DNA from: an uncultured Paracoccus sp.
Lineage (GTDB): Bacteria; Pseudomonadota; Alphaproteobacteria; Rhodobacterales; Rhodobacteraceae
DNA: 64,000 nucleotides
Direction of reading: 5' to 3'
Assembly: GCF_937873615.1 (NCBI RefSeq)
Contig: NZ_CALMYP010000040.1
Span: forward strand, 1-64,000
Shown: in pieces, positions 27,764-37,392 of the stretch
How the letters are laid out: each line of letters opens with the position of its first letter
Numbering within the stretch: position 1 is the first letter of the stretch
Notes under the pieces: model-generated
Seen by the model: only the letters and a program-made list of their open reading frames with translations
Databases searched by the model: none
Told to the model about the DNA's origin: nothing
Program-made: the position numbers and the translations under genes

Positions 27764-29450
27764 GGTTCGGATCTACCGCCAGAAGCGAAGCGAATCGGTG
27801 CTTGGCGTGGAGCGCGACACCGGGGGCCAAGCGGCCAGGGCGACGGGCGCGGCCGAACGAATCGTGCTGACCCAGCCGATCATCGCCAATGCGGCACAGG
27901 ACGCCGAAACCGTGCCTGACGCAGCGGCCCAGGGCATGGAAGCTCAGCTTGCCGCCGTGAAAGCCGAGGGGCTGACTGGCAGGCAATTGCGCCTCGCGCG
28001 GCGGATCGCGGCCATGCACGGTATCGACGTCGACAGCGATGAAGAGGCCGTCGTGGTGCTGCGGGCGAGGAATATCGACCCCTTCCATCGCTCCTCGCTC
28101 AGCCAGATCGTTGCCCAGACCGGCGCCGCCACGGCTGCGGCCGCAGAACAGGATCGCGTTGAGCCGGCCTCGGAATCAGGCAATCAGCTGGCGCTGCGGC
28201 GAGAGCCCTCTCCGCCAGGCAGCCGGCAACAACTGGGCCAGATCAGCCCGGTGAAAGTCCCGGCCGGTCGACCGGACCTGCCGTCGCGAGAGGCGTTGAC
28301 AGAAGAAAAGCGCGCGGCCGAGATCTATCGCATCCAACGCGACATCGCGCGGCGCAGGCGCATCCGACAGTTCTGGTTGACCGTGCGCCTGCTGCTGATG
28401 GTCGTCCTTCCGACCGTGATTGCCGGTTGGTATTACTTCACAGTGGCCACGCCGCTTTACGAAACCAAGTCTCAATTCCTGATCCAGCAGGCCGATTCGG
28501 CCATCACGGCCTCCGGGAACTCCATCCTCAGCGGCTTGCAGCTGAACCCGGATTCTGTCGCCGTGCAAAGCTATCTGACATCGAAGAACGCGATGTTGCG
28601 CCTGGACGAGGAAGCCGGCTTCAAGACCGCCTTCCAGGACCCCTCGCTCGACCCGCTGCTGCGCCTGCCGCCCGATGCGACCGATGACGACGCCTTCAAG
28701 ACCTATTCCGACATGATCAAGGTCGGATATGACCCGACCGAAGGCGTGCTCGACCTGACCGTCATCGCCCCCGATCCCGTGTTGAGCGAGGAATTCGCGC
28801 TCGCTCTCATTCGCTATGCCGAAGGCAAGGTCGACGACCTGACCTCGCGTGTGCGCTCGGACCAGATGGCAGGATCGCAAAAGAACTACGAAGCAGCCGA
28901 AGCCCGTGTCCGCGACGCACAGACTGCGGTGCAAAGCCTGCAAGAACAACTGGGTGTTCTGGATGCGGCTTCAGAAAGTACGCTGGTGATGTCACAGATC
29001 GGACAATTGCAATCCGAGTTGACAAAGAAGCAGTTGGAACTGGCGCAATTGCAATCCAACCTGCGCCCGAACGAAAGCAGGGTGCAAGGTGTCGAAGGCG
29101 ATATTCAGCGCCTTGAGGAGCTGATCGCACAGAGCCGCGCGAAACTGACCGAGAATAACGGGACAAACGGTTCGCTGGCCCAGATCAGCGGCCGGCTGCG
29201 CATTGCCGAGGCGGATCTGGAGACCCGGCAACAATTGCTGGCCGCGGCTGCCGAACAACTGGAGGTTTCGCGGATCGAGGCGAACAAGCAGGTCCGCTAT
29301 CTGTCGCTCTCGGTGGCGCCGGTCGCGCCCAGCAATGCGACCTATCCGAAGTCACTTTCGAATACGATCGTGGCCTTCCTTATTTTTGCCGGGATTTATC
29401 TGATGCTGTCGCTGACCGCATCCATCCTGAGAGAGCAGGTATCGACATGA
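27747..29450 (+). CDS. kpsE: Capsule export inner-membrane protein KpsE-like
   Basis: Polysaccharide co-polymerase/export adaptor of 567 aa (KpsE/BexC/CtrB type) that bridges the capsule ABC transporter to the periplasm. A long N-terminal cytoplasmic extension of about 200 residues, Ala/Gln-rich and unusual compared with E. coli KpsE, is followed by a membrane helix at about 208-230 (LLLMVVLPTVIAGWYYFTVA). A periplasmic region comes next, with a predicted coiled coil at about 380-500, and then a second helix near 540-560. The start overlaps kpsT by 17 bp and the stop overlaps kdsA by 4 bp. The outer-membrane partner KpsD is not in view. Confidence 0.86.
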   Translation: MTTPPRVRIYRQKRSESVLGVERDTGGQAARATGAAERIVLTQPIIANAAQDAETVPDAAAQGMEAQLAAVKAEGLTGRQLRLARRIAAMHGIDVDSDEEAVVVLRARNIDPFHRSSLSQIVAQTGAATAAAAEQDRVEPASESGNQLALRREPSPPGSRQQLGQISPVKVPAGRPDLPSREALTEEKRAAEIYRIQRDIARRRRIRQFWLTVRLLLMVVLPTVIAGWYYFTVATPLYETKSQFLIQQADSAITASGNSILSGLQLNPDSVAVQSYLTSKNAMLRLDEEAGFKTAFQDPSLDPLLRLPPDATDDDAFKTYSDMIKVGYDPTEGVLDLTVIAPDPVLSEEFALALIRYAEGKVDDLTSRVRSDQMAGSQKNYEAAEARVRDAQTAVQSLQEQLGVLDAASESTLVMSQIGQLQSELTKKQLELAQLQSNLRPNESRVQGVEGDIQRLEELIAQSRAKLTENNGTNGSLAQISGRLRIAEADLETRQQLLAAAAEQLEVSRIEANKQVRYLSLSVAPVAPSNATYPKSLSNTIVAFLIFAGIYLMLSLTASILREQVST

Positions 29451-30283
29451 AGCAGGTTCAGATCGGCAATATCACCTGCGGCAATGACCAGCCGCTGACG
29501 GTCATCGCCGGCCCGTGCCAGTTGGAATCGCTGGATCATGCCCTGATGATCGCCGAGGTGATGGCGAAAGCCTGCGCCGATGCCGGGGCGGGCTATGTCT
29601 TCAAGGCCAGCTACGACAAGGCGAACCGGACCTCGCTCAAGGGTCGGCGCGGCATCGGCATGGATGACGGGCTGCGCGTGCTGGAGGAGGTACGGCGCCA
29701 GATCGGCTGCCCGGTCCTGACCGATATCCACGATATCGAACAGGCCCGCATTGCCGGTGCCGTGGTCGACGTGATCCAGATCCCGGCCTTCCTGTCGCGC
29801 CAGACCGACCTGCTGCTGGCCGCCGGCGAAACCGGGGCGGTGGTGAATATCAAGAAGGGCCAGTTCCTGGCCCCCTGGGACATGCCCAATGTCGCCGACA
29901 AGGTCGCCTCGACCGGCAATGACAAGATCCTACTGACCGAGCGTGGCGCCAGCTTCGGCTATAACACGCTGGTCACCGATTTCCGTTCGCTGCCGATCAT
30001 GGCCCGCACTGGCTATCCGGTGATCATGGATGCCACCCATTCGGTGCAGCAGCCCGGCGGTCAGGGCGGCTCCTCGGGCGGGCAGCGCGAATTCGCGCCG
30101 GTCATGGCCCGCGCGGCGGTCTCGCTCGGCGTGGCCGGGGTCTTCATCGAGACGCATCAGGACCCAGACAACTCGCCCTCGGACGGGCCGAACATGATCT
30201 ATCTCGACCAGATGCCGGCGCTTGTCGCCAGCCTGATGCGCTTCGACGCGCTGGCGAAATCCGACCCGGTCATGCCTTCGTGA
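29447..30283 (+). CDS. kdsA: 3-deoxy-8-phosphooctulonate synthase
   Basis: KdsA of 278 aa, which condenses PEP with arabinose 5-phosphate to Kdo-8-phosphate for LPS, and here possibly for capsule or its Kdo linker. Conserved blocks are VIAGPCQLES near the start, FKASYDKANRTS, IPAFLSRQTDLL, NIKKGQFLAPWDM and the late DATHSVQQPGGQGGSSGGQREF. It sits between capsule export genes and an MscS channel with 4-bp overlaps on both sides, so it is translated as part of that unit. Other Kdo genes (kdsB, kdsC, kdsD) are not in the window. Confidence 0.95.
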   Translation: MKQVQIGNITCGNDQPLTVIAGPCQLESLDHALMIAEVMAKACADAGAGYVFKASYDKANRTSLKGRRGIGMDDGLRVLEEVRRQIGCPVLTDIHDIEQARIAGAVVDVIQIPAFLSRQTDLLLAAGETGAVVNIKKGQFLAPWDMPNVADKVASTGNDKILLTERGASFGYNTLVTDFRSLPIMARTGYPVIMDATHSVQQPGGQGGSSGGQREFAPVMARAAVSLGVAGVFIETHQDPDNSPSDGPNMIYLDQMPALVASLMRFDALAKSDPVMPS

Positions 30284-31614
30284 GGGCAGGTGCCGCCATC
30301 CGCGCGGCGGCCTTGGCGGCAGTGCTTCTGGCCCTGTCGCCGCCCCTTTGGGCGCAGGACCTGGCCAGCCAGCCCGAGGGCACCATCGCCGTCACCCCCG
30401 ACGCCCGGACCGATGCGGCGATCAGCGACCGGATCGAGACGATCCTGTCGGGTCTGGACGGCTTTGCCGATGTCACGGTCGACGTCGATGCCGGCATCGT
30501 CACGCTTGGCGGCACGGTGCTGGACGGCGCTGCGCAGGAACGGCTGGACCGGCTGGTCGCCCGCGTCGACGGCGTGGTCGAGATCGAGAATCAGGTTCAT
30601 GAAACCACCGATCTCGGCGCCCGGCTGACCCCGGTCGCGCAGCGTTTCCGCGACCGGATGGCGCAGATGGTGGGGTTTCTGCCGCTGCTTGGCGTGGCCC
30701 TGCTGACGGCGCTGCTGATCGGCTGGATCGGTAACCGCATCGCCCGGATGCGCCGGCCCTGGGACCGGATCGCCGCCAACCCTTTCATCGCCGAGATTCT
30801 GCGCACCGCGATCCGGCTGGGCTTCTGTGTCGCCGCCGTGGTGGTGGCGCTCGATATCCTTGGCGCGACGGCGCTTCTGGGCACATTCCTGGGCGCGGCC
30901 GGGATCATCGGCATCGCGCTCGGCTTCGCGGTGCGCGACACGGTGGAGAACTTCATCGCCTCGGTCATGCTGTCGCTGCGCCAGCCCTTCCGGCCCAATG
31001 ACCTGATCGAGATCGACGGCATCATGGGTCGCGTGATCCGTCTCAACAGCCGGGCGACAACGCTTCTGTCGCTGGATGGCAACGACATCCGCATTCCCAA
31101 TGCCATGGTCTTCAAGGCGGTCATCACCAATTACACCCGCCACCCGCAACGGCGCTTCACCTTCGATCTCTCAGTCGCGGGCGGCACCGACCTGGCGGCG
31201 GTGCGCGATCTGGGCCTGAAGACCCTGCAGGCGCTGGATTTCGTCCTGCCCGCCCCGGAACCCGCCGTCTGGATCGACGAGATCGGAAAATCCGGCATCG
31301 TCATGCGCTTCACCGGCTGGGTCACTCAGCAGGGGGCCGAGTTCAACAAGGCCAGAGGAGAGGCGATCCGCGCCGTCAGGGACACGCTGGAAGCTGCGGG
31401 TTATGGCCCGCCAGAGCCGACCTATCGGGTCCGGCTGGAAGAACCGCCTGCCGAGGCATCGCAGCCGCCGCTGTCGCCGGCGGCAGCGGAACCCGTGATC
31501 GACGAGGACACGACCCCCGACATCGCCCCCGATGCGGCGTTCGAGCGCATGGTCGAGGCCGGAAAGCAGGAAGGCGAGCGCAACCTTCTGTCCGAACACG
31601 CCCCGCAGGAATAG
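30280..31614 (+). CDS. BON-domain mechanosensitive channel (MscS family)
   Basis: Inner-membrane protein of 444 aa. A cleavable signal peptide (about 1-25) precedes a periplasmic BON domain (about 45-110, LSGLDGFADVTVDVDAGIVTLGG). Membrane helices follow from about 128, including the pore-lining segment with GAAGIIGIALGFAVRDTVENFIAS. The MscS beta domain comes next (NDLIEIDGIMGRVIRLNSRATTLLSLDGNDIRIPN), and then an acidic tail. The channel would open under membrane tension. The start is GTG 30280 in a 4-bp overlap with kdsA. BON-MscS fusions are known in Rhodobacterales; placement in a capsule/Kdo unit is the odd point. Confidence 0.9.
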   Translation: MRAGAAIRAAALAAVLLALSPPLWAQDLASQPEGTIAVTPDARTDAAISDRIETILSGLDGFADVTVDVDAGIVTLGGTVLDGAAQERLDRLVARVDGVVEIENQVHETTDLGARLTPVAQRFRDRMAQMVGFLPLLGVALLTALLIGWIGNRIARMRRPWDRIAANPFIAEILRTAIRLGFCVAAVVVALDILGATALLGTFLGAAGIIGIALGFAVRDTVENFIASVMLSLRQPFRPNDLIEIDGIMGRVIRLNSRATTLLSLDGNDIRIPNAMVFKAVITNYTRHPQRRFTFDLSVAGGTDLAAVRDLGLKTLQALDFVLPAPEPAVWIDEIGKSGIVMRFTGWVTQQGAEFNKARGEAIRAVRDTLEAAGYGPPEPTYRVRLEEPPAEASQPPLSPAAAEPVIDEDTTPDIAPDAAFERMVEAGKQEGERNLLSEHAPQE

Positions 31615-31700
31615 GGCCGGCCCCGCGACCGGCGGCAGCGCGACCAAAATCTGTGGTACACGGTGCAAATGCCGGCGATGCTGCCCCCTTCCCTGCCGTG

Positions 31701-32048
31701 TCAGATCACCTCATCCAGCAGCGCCATCGGCCGCACCAGCCTCGTGCCCCTGGGGCCGGCGACAATGGGCCGGTTCAGCAGAATCGGATGCGCCTCGATC
31801 GCGTCCAGAAGCCGATCGTCGCTCAGCGCGGGATCGCCAAGGCCCAACTCGGCATAGGGCGTATTCTTCTCTCGCAGCAGCCCGCGAACACCCAAGCCGC
31901 TGTCCTTCGCCAACCGGCGCAGCACCTCGCGCGAGGGCGGGGTCTTCACATATTCGACCACCTCAGGTTCGATTCCGCGCGCCCGGATTTCAGCCAGCAC
32001 ATTGCGCGAGGTCGAGCAGCGGGGCAGATGATAGATGGTGACGGTCAT
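31701..32048 (-). CDS. arsC: ArsC/Spx-family arsenate reductase-like protein
   Basis: Thioredoxin-fold protein of 115 aa of the glutaredoxin-coupled ArsC family. The active cysteine is C11 (HLPRCSTSRN), and the substrate-binding arginines sit in LLREKNTPYAELGL and ILLNRPIVAGPRG. It would reduce arsenate to arsenite with glutathione/glutaredoxin. No arsenic efflux or ArsR gene is nearby, so a different thiol-redox role is possible. It is divergent from the sufT-like gene with 84 bp between starts. Confidence 0.85.
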   Translation of the reverse strand: MTVTIYHLPRCSTSRNVLAEIRARGIEPEVVEYVKTPPSREVLRRLAKDSGLGVRGLLREKNTPYAELGLGDPALSDDRLLDAIEAHPILLNRPIVAGPRGTRLVRPMALLDEVI

Positions 32049-32132
32049 GACTTTCCTTCCTGCGGCACCCTGCGGGCTGGAAGCGGCACTGCTTCTGCCC
32101 TATATATCCAACAGCATTACGGGAAAACGCGC

Positions 32133-32489
32133 ATGGACGACAATCTCACGGAAGGCGAGCCGCTGATCCGGCCCTCGACCACGGAACATCCGCTTTACGA
32201 GCAGGTCGTCGAGGCCTGCCGCAGCGTCTATGACCCCGAAATCCCGGTGAATATCTACGATCTCGGGCTGGTCTATACCATCGACATCAGCGCCGAAGCC
32301 CTGGTGAAGGTCGTCATGACCCTGACCGCGCCCGGCTGCCCGGTCGCGGGCGAGATGCCGGGCTGGGTCGCCGATGCCGTCGAATCCGTGCCCGGCGTGC
32401 GCGAGGTCGATGTCGAGATGACCTTCCAGCCGCAATGGGGCATGGACATGATGTCCGACGAAGCCCGGCTGGAACTGGGCTTCATCTGA
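32133..32489 (+). CDS. sufT: SufT-like iron-sulfur assembly protein (MIP18/DUF59)
   Basis: Small cytosolic protein of 118 aa of the MIP18/DUF59 family that helps mature Fe-S proteins. The hallmark stretch DPEIPVNIYDLGL is at 34-46, and the conserved cysteine is C69 (TLTAPGCP). Normally it ends the suf operon, but no other suf gene is in view. ATG 32133 is chosen from homology; the frame is open back across the divergent arsC gene. TATATAT at 32101-32107 may be a -10 box 26 bp before the start. Confidence 0.87.
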   Translation: MDDNLTEGEPLIRPSTTEHPLYEQVVEACRSVYDPEIPVNIYDLGLVYTIDISAEALVKVVMTLTAPGCPVAGEMPGWVADAVESVPGVREVDVEMTFQPQWGMDMMSDEARLELGFI

Positions 32490-32493
32490 CGCC

Positions 32494-32706
32494 CTACCAG
32501 TGCGGCGGCTTCTGATCGGCCAGCGGGATCGAGCTGCCATCCGCCGCCTCGCGCTCGGCCTCGCGTTCCAGTAGCATTCCCACCCGCGATTTCAGCCGGA
32601 CGATCTCGTGTTCCTGTCGGGCAACCACGTCCGACAGGTCCTCGACCGTGCGGGTCAGGTGGGCGATGCCTTCTTCCAGCCGCTGCAACTTGTCCATTCC
32701 GTCCAT
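32494..32706 (-). CDS. slyX: SlyX-like protein
   Basis: 70-aa protein, mostly a single predicted coiled-coil helix (about residues 5-55, [20 protein letters not shown] then [14 protein letters not shown]), ending in the SlyX-type tail DQKPPHW. Function is unknown in the family. ATG 32706 or 32697 can start it; longer in-frame extensions lie inside antisense hisS and lack homology. It is convergent with the sufT-like gene (4 bp apart) and divergent from hisS. Confidence 0.82.
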   Translation of the reverse strand: MDGMDKLQRLEEGIAHLTRTVEDLSDVVARQEHEIVRLKSRVGMLLEREAEREAADGSSIPLADQKPPHW

Positions 32707-32744
32707 CTCCGCTAAGCCCCGTGGCGAGACTGGAGACAGGTTCC

Positions 32745-34232
32745 ATGCCGCAGGACAAGAAGAAAAATCCCCGCCCGAAGGCCGAGACGCCAAAGGGCTT
32801 TCGCGACTATTTCGGCGCCGAGGTGACCGAACGCAAGCAGATGCTGGACCGGATCGCCGAAATCTACCATCTGCACGGGTTCGATCCGCTGGAAACTTCG
32901 GCCGTGGAAACCGTCGAGGCGCTTGGGAAGTTCCTGCCCGATGTGGACCGCCCCAATGCCGGCGTCTTCGCCTGGCAGGAGGAAGACGTGCCCGGCGGCG
33001 GGCGCGGCGACTGGATGGCGCTGCGCTATGACCTGACCGCGCCCTTGGCCCGCGTTGCCGCGCAATATCGCAACGATCTGCCCGCGCCCTATCGCCGCTA
33101 TGCGATGGGGCCGGTCTGGCGCAATGAAAAGCCCGGGCCGGGGCGGTTCCGGCAGTTCTATCAATGCGATGCCGATACGGTGGGCAGCGCCTCGGTCGCG
33201 GCGGATGCCGAGATCTGCGCCATGCTGGCCGACGCACTGGAAGCGGTGGGCATCGCGCGCGGCGATTACCTTGTGCGGATCAACAATCGCAAGGTGCTGA
33301 ACGGTGTGCTGGAAGCCGCCGAGGTCGGCGCCGACAAGGCCGATGACGTGCTGCGCCAGATCGACAAGTTCGACAAGGTCGGCGAGGCCGGGGTGCGTCA
33401 GCTTCTGACCGTGGGTCGCAAGGACGACAGCGGCGCCGAGATCGAGGGCGTCGGGCTGACCGATGCGCAGGCCCGGCCGGTGCTGGCCTTCCTGACCTCG
33501 AAAGGCGCGGATAACGCGGCCACGCTGGCCAATCTGCGCGCCGCCGTGGGCGCTTCCGCCATCGGCGCGGAGGGCGTCGACGAACTGGCCCAGATCGCGG
33601 CGCTGCTGGCGGGGCTTGGTGTGGGCGAGGATCGGGCGATCATCGACCCCTCCATCGTGCGCGGCCTCGGCTATTACACCGGCCCGGTTTTCGAGGCCGA
33701 ACTGACCTTCGAAATCCTCGACGAAAAGGGCCGCAAGCGCCAGTTCGGCAGCGTCGCAGGCGGCGGGCGCTATGACGGGCTGGTCGAACGCTTCACCGGC
33801 CAGAAGGTGCCGGCGACGGGCGTCTCCATCGGGGTCGACCGGCTGCTGGCCGCGCTCCGCGCCAAGGGGCTGGCCGGGGGCGACGCGCGCGGCCCGGTCG
33901 TAGTGACGGTGATGGACCGCGACCGCATGGCCGCTTATCACGCCATGGCCGCCGAATTGCGCGCCGCCGGCATCCGCGCCGAGGTCTATCTGGGCAATCC
34001 GAAGAATTTCGGCAACCAGTTGAAATACGCCGACAAACGCGCCGCGCCCATCGCCGTGATCCAGGGCGGGGACGAGGCCGAACGCGGCGTGGTGCAGTTG
34101 AAGGACCTGATCCTCGGCGCAAAGCTGGCATCCGAGGTCAGCCACGAGGAGTGGAAATCCCAGCCCGCCCAGACCGAGGTGCCGCGCGACCAGCTGGTCG
34201 CCGCCATCCGCGAGATGCTGGCCCGATGGTAA
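32745..34232 (+). CDS. hisS: Histidyl-tRNA synthetase
   Basis: Class II HisRS of 495 aa charging tRNA-His. Motif 1 region [22 protein letters not shown], motif 2 ([27 protein letters not shown]), the HisA box [15 protein letters not shown] and motif 3 ([10 protein letters not shown]) are clear, as is the anticodon-binding domain at the end. ATG 32745 is chosen over GTG 32721 because conservation begins at [12 protein letters not shown]. Its stop overlaps the hisZ start by 7 bp. Length is somewhat above the family average, as usual in Rhodobacterales. Confidence 0.96.
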   Translation: MPQDKKKNPRPKAETPKGFRDYFGAEVTERKQMLDRIAEIYHLHGFDPLETSAVETVEALGKFLPDVDRPNAGVFAWQEEDVPGGGRGDWMALRYDLTAPLARVAAQYRNDLPAPYRRYAMGPVWRNEKPGPGRFRQFYQCDADTVGSASVAADAEICAMLADALEAVGIARGDYLVRINNRKVLNGVLEAAEVGADKADDVLRQIDKFDKVGEAGVRQLLTVGRKDDSGAEIEGVGLTDAQARPVLAFLTSKGADNAATLANLRAAVGASAIGAEGVDELAQIAALLAGLGVGEDRAIIDPSIVRGLGYYTGPVFEAELTFEILDEKGRKRQFGSVAGGGRYDGLVERFTGQKVPATGVSIGVDRLLAALRAKGLAGGDARGPVVVTVMDRDRMAAYHAMAAELRAAGIRAEVYLGNPKNFGNQLKYADKRAAPIAVIQGGDEAERGVVQLKDLILGAKLASEVSHEEWKSQPAQTEVPRDQLVAAIREMLARW

Positions 34233-35287
34233 CCAAATCCGCCAAGCAGGCCATCGGCCAACGCTTTCTGGCCGCCTTCCGCGATGCCGGCGCGGTCGAG
34301 GTCGCGCCCGACATCCTGCTGGACGCCGCCACCCTGCTGGACCTTTACGGCGAAGACATCCGCGCCCGCGCCTATGTGACCGCCGACCCGGTCCGGGGCG
34401 AAGTCGTGTTGCGCCCCGATTTCACCGTCCCGGTCGTGCGCGCCCATATGGAAACCGGCGCCGAACCGGCACGCTATTGCTATCTGGGCGAGGTGTTCCG
34501 CAAGCAGGACCATGGCGAGACCCGCCCCGAGCACCCGCGCGACAACGAATATCTGCAGGCGGGATTCGAGGTCTTCGCCCGCGACGCGGGCGCCGATGCC
34601 GAGGTCTTCGCGCTCTTCCACCGGCTGCTGACCCCCTATGGCCTCAGCGCGACCATGGGCGACATGGATATCCTTCTGGACGCAGTGCGCGCGCTGCCGG
34701 TCTCGGAGGCGCGCCGGGCCGCACTGCTGCACCATATCTGGCGCCCGATCCGCTTCTCGCGCCTGCTCGCCCGCTTCTCGGCCCCGGCAAGCCCGCGCGC
34801 CCTGCCCGACAGCGCCGCGCCCTGGACCGGCTTGCGCACCGGATCGGAGATGGAGGCGCGCATCGCCACCCTGTCGATGGAACCGGACGAGCCCCCCCTG
34901 CCCGCCGTCTGGGCGAACCGTCTGACCCGGCTCTTCGCCGTGGACGCGCCCGCCCCGCAGGCGCTGGCGCAACTGCGCGAATTGGCCAGCGAAATCCCCG
35001 CCATTGTGGAAGCCGTGGACCGCCTCGCCACCCGCCTCGACCAGTTGGCCGCGCGCGGCACCGATCCCGTCGCCATCCGCTTCGCCGCCAGTCATGGCCG
35101 CGAGACAATGGAATATTACGACGGCATGACCTTCACCTTCACCGCGCCGCACCCCGACTGGCCGCCGGTCGCCTCGGGCGGGCGCTATGACGCGCTGACC
35201 GCGCAGCTTGGCGCCGGGCGCGCCATCCCCGCCGTCGGCGGCATCATCCGTCCCGGCCTGATCGCGGAACTGGAGGCCTCATGCTGA
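34226..35287 (+). CDS. hisZ: ATP phosphoribosyltransferase regulatory subunit HisZ
   Basis: HisRS-like regulatory subunit of 353 aa that lacks tRNA charging but is required with short HisG for the first histidine step. Visible HisRS-like blocks are [54 protein letters not shown] and the terminal [16 protein letters not shown] 34226 overlaps hisS by 7 bp, and its end overlaps hisG by 7 bp. The order synthetase, paralogue, HisG suggests coupled translation. Confidence 0.94.
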   Translation: MVTKSAKQAIGQRFLAAFRDAGAVEVAPDILLDAATLLDLYGEDIRARAYVTADPVRGEVVLRPDFTVPVVRAHMETGAEPARYCYLGEVFRKQDHGETRPEHPRDNEYLQAGFEVFARDAGADAEVFALFHRLLTPYGLSATMGDMDILLDAVRALPVSEARRAALLHHIWRPIRFSRLLARFSAPASPRALPDSAAPWTGLRTGSEMEARIATLSMEPDEPPLPAVWANRLTRLFAVDAPAPQALAQLRELASEIPAIVEAVDRLATRLDQLAARGTDPVAIRFAASHGRETMEYYDGMTFTFTAPHPDWPPVASGGRYDALTAQLGAGRAIPAVGGIIRPGLIAELEASC

Positions 35288-35952
35288 AGCTCGGCGTGCC
35301 GTCCAAGGGGCGGCTGATGGAGGATACGTTCCGCTGGTTCGCGGATCGCGGCATCGCCCTGTCGCGCGCCGGATCGGACCGCGAATATGCCGGCCGGGTC
35401 GAGGGCGCGGACCTGTCGCTGGTGCTGCTGTCGGCCAGCGAAATCCCCCGAGAGCTTGCCTCGGGCCGGATCGACCTTGGCGTCACCGGATCAGACCTGG
35501 TGCGCGAAAAGCTTGCCGGCTGGCGCTCGGACGTGCGCGAGGTGGCGCAGATGGGGTTTGGCCATGCCGATCTGGTGCTGGCGGTCCCGGCCTGCTGGCG
35601 CGATTGCGAAAGCCTCGACGATTTCGCCGCCATCGCCCGCCAGTTCCGCGGCACCCACGGCTTCCGGCTGCGCATCGCCACGAAATATCACCGCCTGGTC
35701 AGGGCCTTCCTGTCCGAACACGAGGTCGCCGATTACCAGCTTGTCGACAGTCAGGGCGCGACCGAAGGCACGGTCGCCAACCTGACCGCCGAGGCGATTG
35801 CCGATATCACCAGCAGCGGAGAGACGCTGCGCGCCAACCACCTGAAAATCCTGCCCGACGCGCTGATCCATGCCAGCCAGGCGACACTGTTTGCTTCGCA
35901 AAAGACCGATGCGAAGGCCATCAAAGCCTTCGCCACTCAACTCGGCCTCTGA
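35281..35952 (+). CDS. hisG: ATP phosphoribosyltransferase, short form
   Basis: Short HisG of 223 aa catalysing ATP plus PRPP to phosphoribosyl-ATP, the first step of histidine synthesis. The start [29 protein letters not shown] and the PRPP loop late in the protein (VDSQGATEGTVANLTAEAIADIT region) are present. It lacks the C-terminal regulatory domain of long HisG, which fits the adjacent hisZ. Start ATG 35281 overlaps hisZ by 7 bp. The remaining his genes are not nearby. Confidence 0.95.
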   Translation: MLKLGVPSKGRLMEDTFRWFADRGIALSRAGSDREYAGRVEGADLSLVLLSASEIPRELASGRIDLGVTGSDLVREKLAGWRSDVREVAQMGFGHADLVLAVPACWRDCESLDDFAAIARQFRGTHGFRLRIATKYHRLVRAFLSEHEVADYQLVDSQGATEGTVANLTAEAIADITSSGETLRANHLKILPDALIHASQATLFASQKTDAKAIKAFATQLGL

Positions 35953-35979
35953 CCGTCTTTGGTGCCCAAATACCTCGGG

Positions 35980-36022
35980 GTCGCCGGTCGGTGCGCCACC
36001 GGTTCGAGAACCGGCCGGCGAC
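35980..36022. other. Strong hairpin between hisG and proS
   Basis: A 12-bp stem at 35980-35991/36011-36022 (GTCGCCGGTCGG with its complement, one G-T pair) encloses a competing palindrome at 35999-36014 (CCGGTTCGAGAACCGG). It lies in the 87-bp gap between convergent hisG and proS and may end or stabilise both transcripts. No T tract on either side. Confidence 0.55.
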
Positions 36023-36039
36023 GGGCAGCGCCCCGGTCC

Positions 36040-37392
36040 TTACTTCGCCGCAGCAAACACCGGCTGATAGATCTTCTCCAGCCGCGCCATCGCATCCGCC
36101 GGTGACATCTCCTCGGACAGGCCCGAACGGCGCGAGGTCAGCTCGACCTTGTTGTTCTGCAGCCCGCGCGGCCCGACGGTGATCCGCCAGGGCAGGCCGA
36201 TCAGGTCCATGGTGGCGAATTTCGCACCGGCGCGTTCATCGCGGTCGTCATAGAGCACGTCGAAGCCCTTGGCCGATAGCTCGCGATAAAGCGCCTCGCA
36301 GGCCGAATCGACCGATGCATCGCCCTGTTTCAGGTTGACGATGCCGACATGGAAGGGGGTCACGCCCTCGGGCCAGATGATGCCCTTGTCGTCGTGGTTC
36401 GCCTCGATGATGGCGCCGGCCAGACGCGAGACGCCGATGCCGTGGCTGCCCATGTGGACGGGCGTGCGGGCGCCGTCGGGGCCGACGACGGTGGCGCCCA
36501 TCGGCTCGGAATATTTGGTGCCGAAATAGAAGATCTGGCCGACCTCGATGCCGCGCGCGGTGCGACGGCGGGTTTCGGGGACCTGGGCGAAAACGGCCTC
36601 GTCATGGGTCTCGTCGGTGCGGGCATAGCGGCTGGTGAATTCCTCCAGCACGGCCTGACACTGTTCGACGCTGTCATAGTCGATCTGCCGGTCGCCAAAG
36701 GTCAGGTCGGTGATCTCGCTGTCATAGAAGACTTCCGACTCGCCGGTCTCGGCGAGGACCAGGAATTCATGCGTGTTCTCGCCCCCGATCGGCCCGGAAT
36801 CGGCACGCATCGGGATCGCCTGCAATCCCATACGCTCATAGGTGCGCAGATAGGTCACAAGATGCCGGTTATAGGCGTGCAGCGCGTCTTCCTTGGTCAG
36901 GTCGAAATTATAGCCATCCTTCATCAGGAATTCGCGGCCGCGCATGACGCCGAAGCGCGGGCGGATCTCGTCGCGGAATTTCCACTGGATGTGATAGAGC
37001 GTCAGCGGCAGGTCCTTGTAGCTGTTCACATGGGACCGGAAGATGTCGGTGATCATCTCCTCGTTCGTGGGACCATAGAGGAGATCACGCTTGTGGCGGT
37101 CGGTGATGCGCAGCATTTCTTCGCCGTAATCGTCGTAGCGGCCGCTTTCGCGCCACAGATCCGCCGATTGCAGCGTCGGCATCAGCAGCGGGATATGTCC
37201 GGCGCGCTGCTGTTCCTCATGCACGATCTGCTCGATCCGCTTCAGGACCTTGTATCCCAGCGGCAGCCAGGAATAGATCCCCGCCGCCTGCTGCTTTATC
37301 ATCCCGGCGCGCAGCATCAGCCGGTGGCTGGCGATCTGCGCCTCGGACGGGGTTTCCTTGAGAACGGGCAGGAAATAACGCGACAGACGCAT
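36040..37392 (-). CDS. proS: Prolyl-tRNA synthetase (alphaproteobacterial short type)
   Basis: Class II ProRS of 450 aa charging tRNA-Pro. This is the short alphaproteobacterial form without the large editing insertion between motifs 2 and 3. Visible blocks are [25 protein letters not shown] at the N-terminus, motif 2 region [40 protein letters not shown] and motif 3 [13 protein letters not shown]. The anticodon-binding domain ends the protein. It is monocistronic, convergent with hisG and divergent (143 bp) from a GT8 gene. Confidence 0.96.
   Translation of the reverse strand: MRLSRYFLPVLKETPSEAQIASHRLMLRAGMIKQQAAGIYSWLPLGYKVLKRIEQIVHEEQQRAGHIPLLMPTLQSADLWRESGRYDDYGEEMLRITDRHKRDLLYGPTNEEMITDIFRSHVNSYKDLPLTLYHIQWKFRDEIRPRFGVMRGREFLMKDGYNFDLTKEDALHAYNRHLVTYLRTYERMGLQAIPMRADSGPIGGENTHEFLVLAETGESEVFYDSEITDLTFGDRQIDYDSVEQCQAVLEEFTSRYARTDETHDEAVFAQVPETRRRTARGIEVGQIFYFGTKYSEPMGATVVGPDGARTPVHMGSHGIGVSRLAGAIIEANHDDKGIIWPEGVTPFHVGIVNLKQGDASVDSACEALYRELSAKGFDVLYDDRDERAGAKFATMDLIGLPWRITVGPRGLQNNKVELTSRRSGLSEEMSPADAMARLEKIYQPVFAAAK

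Noticed and set aside
31701-32048. Arsenic-resistance operon
   Set aside because: Only a single ArsC-like gene is present, with no arsR, arsB or acr3; the neighbours are unrelated.
35999-36014. Sequence CCGGTTCGAGAACCGG looks like a tRNA T-arm
   Set aside because: No acceptor stem, D-arm or anticodon arm can be arranged around it; it is the inner palindrome of a larger hairpin between convergent genes.
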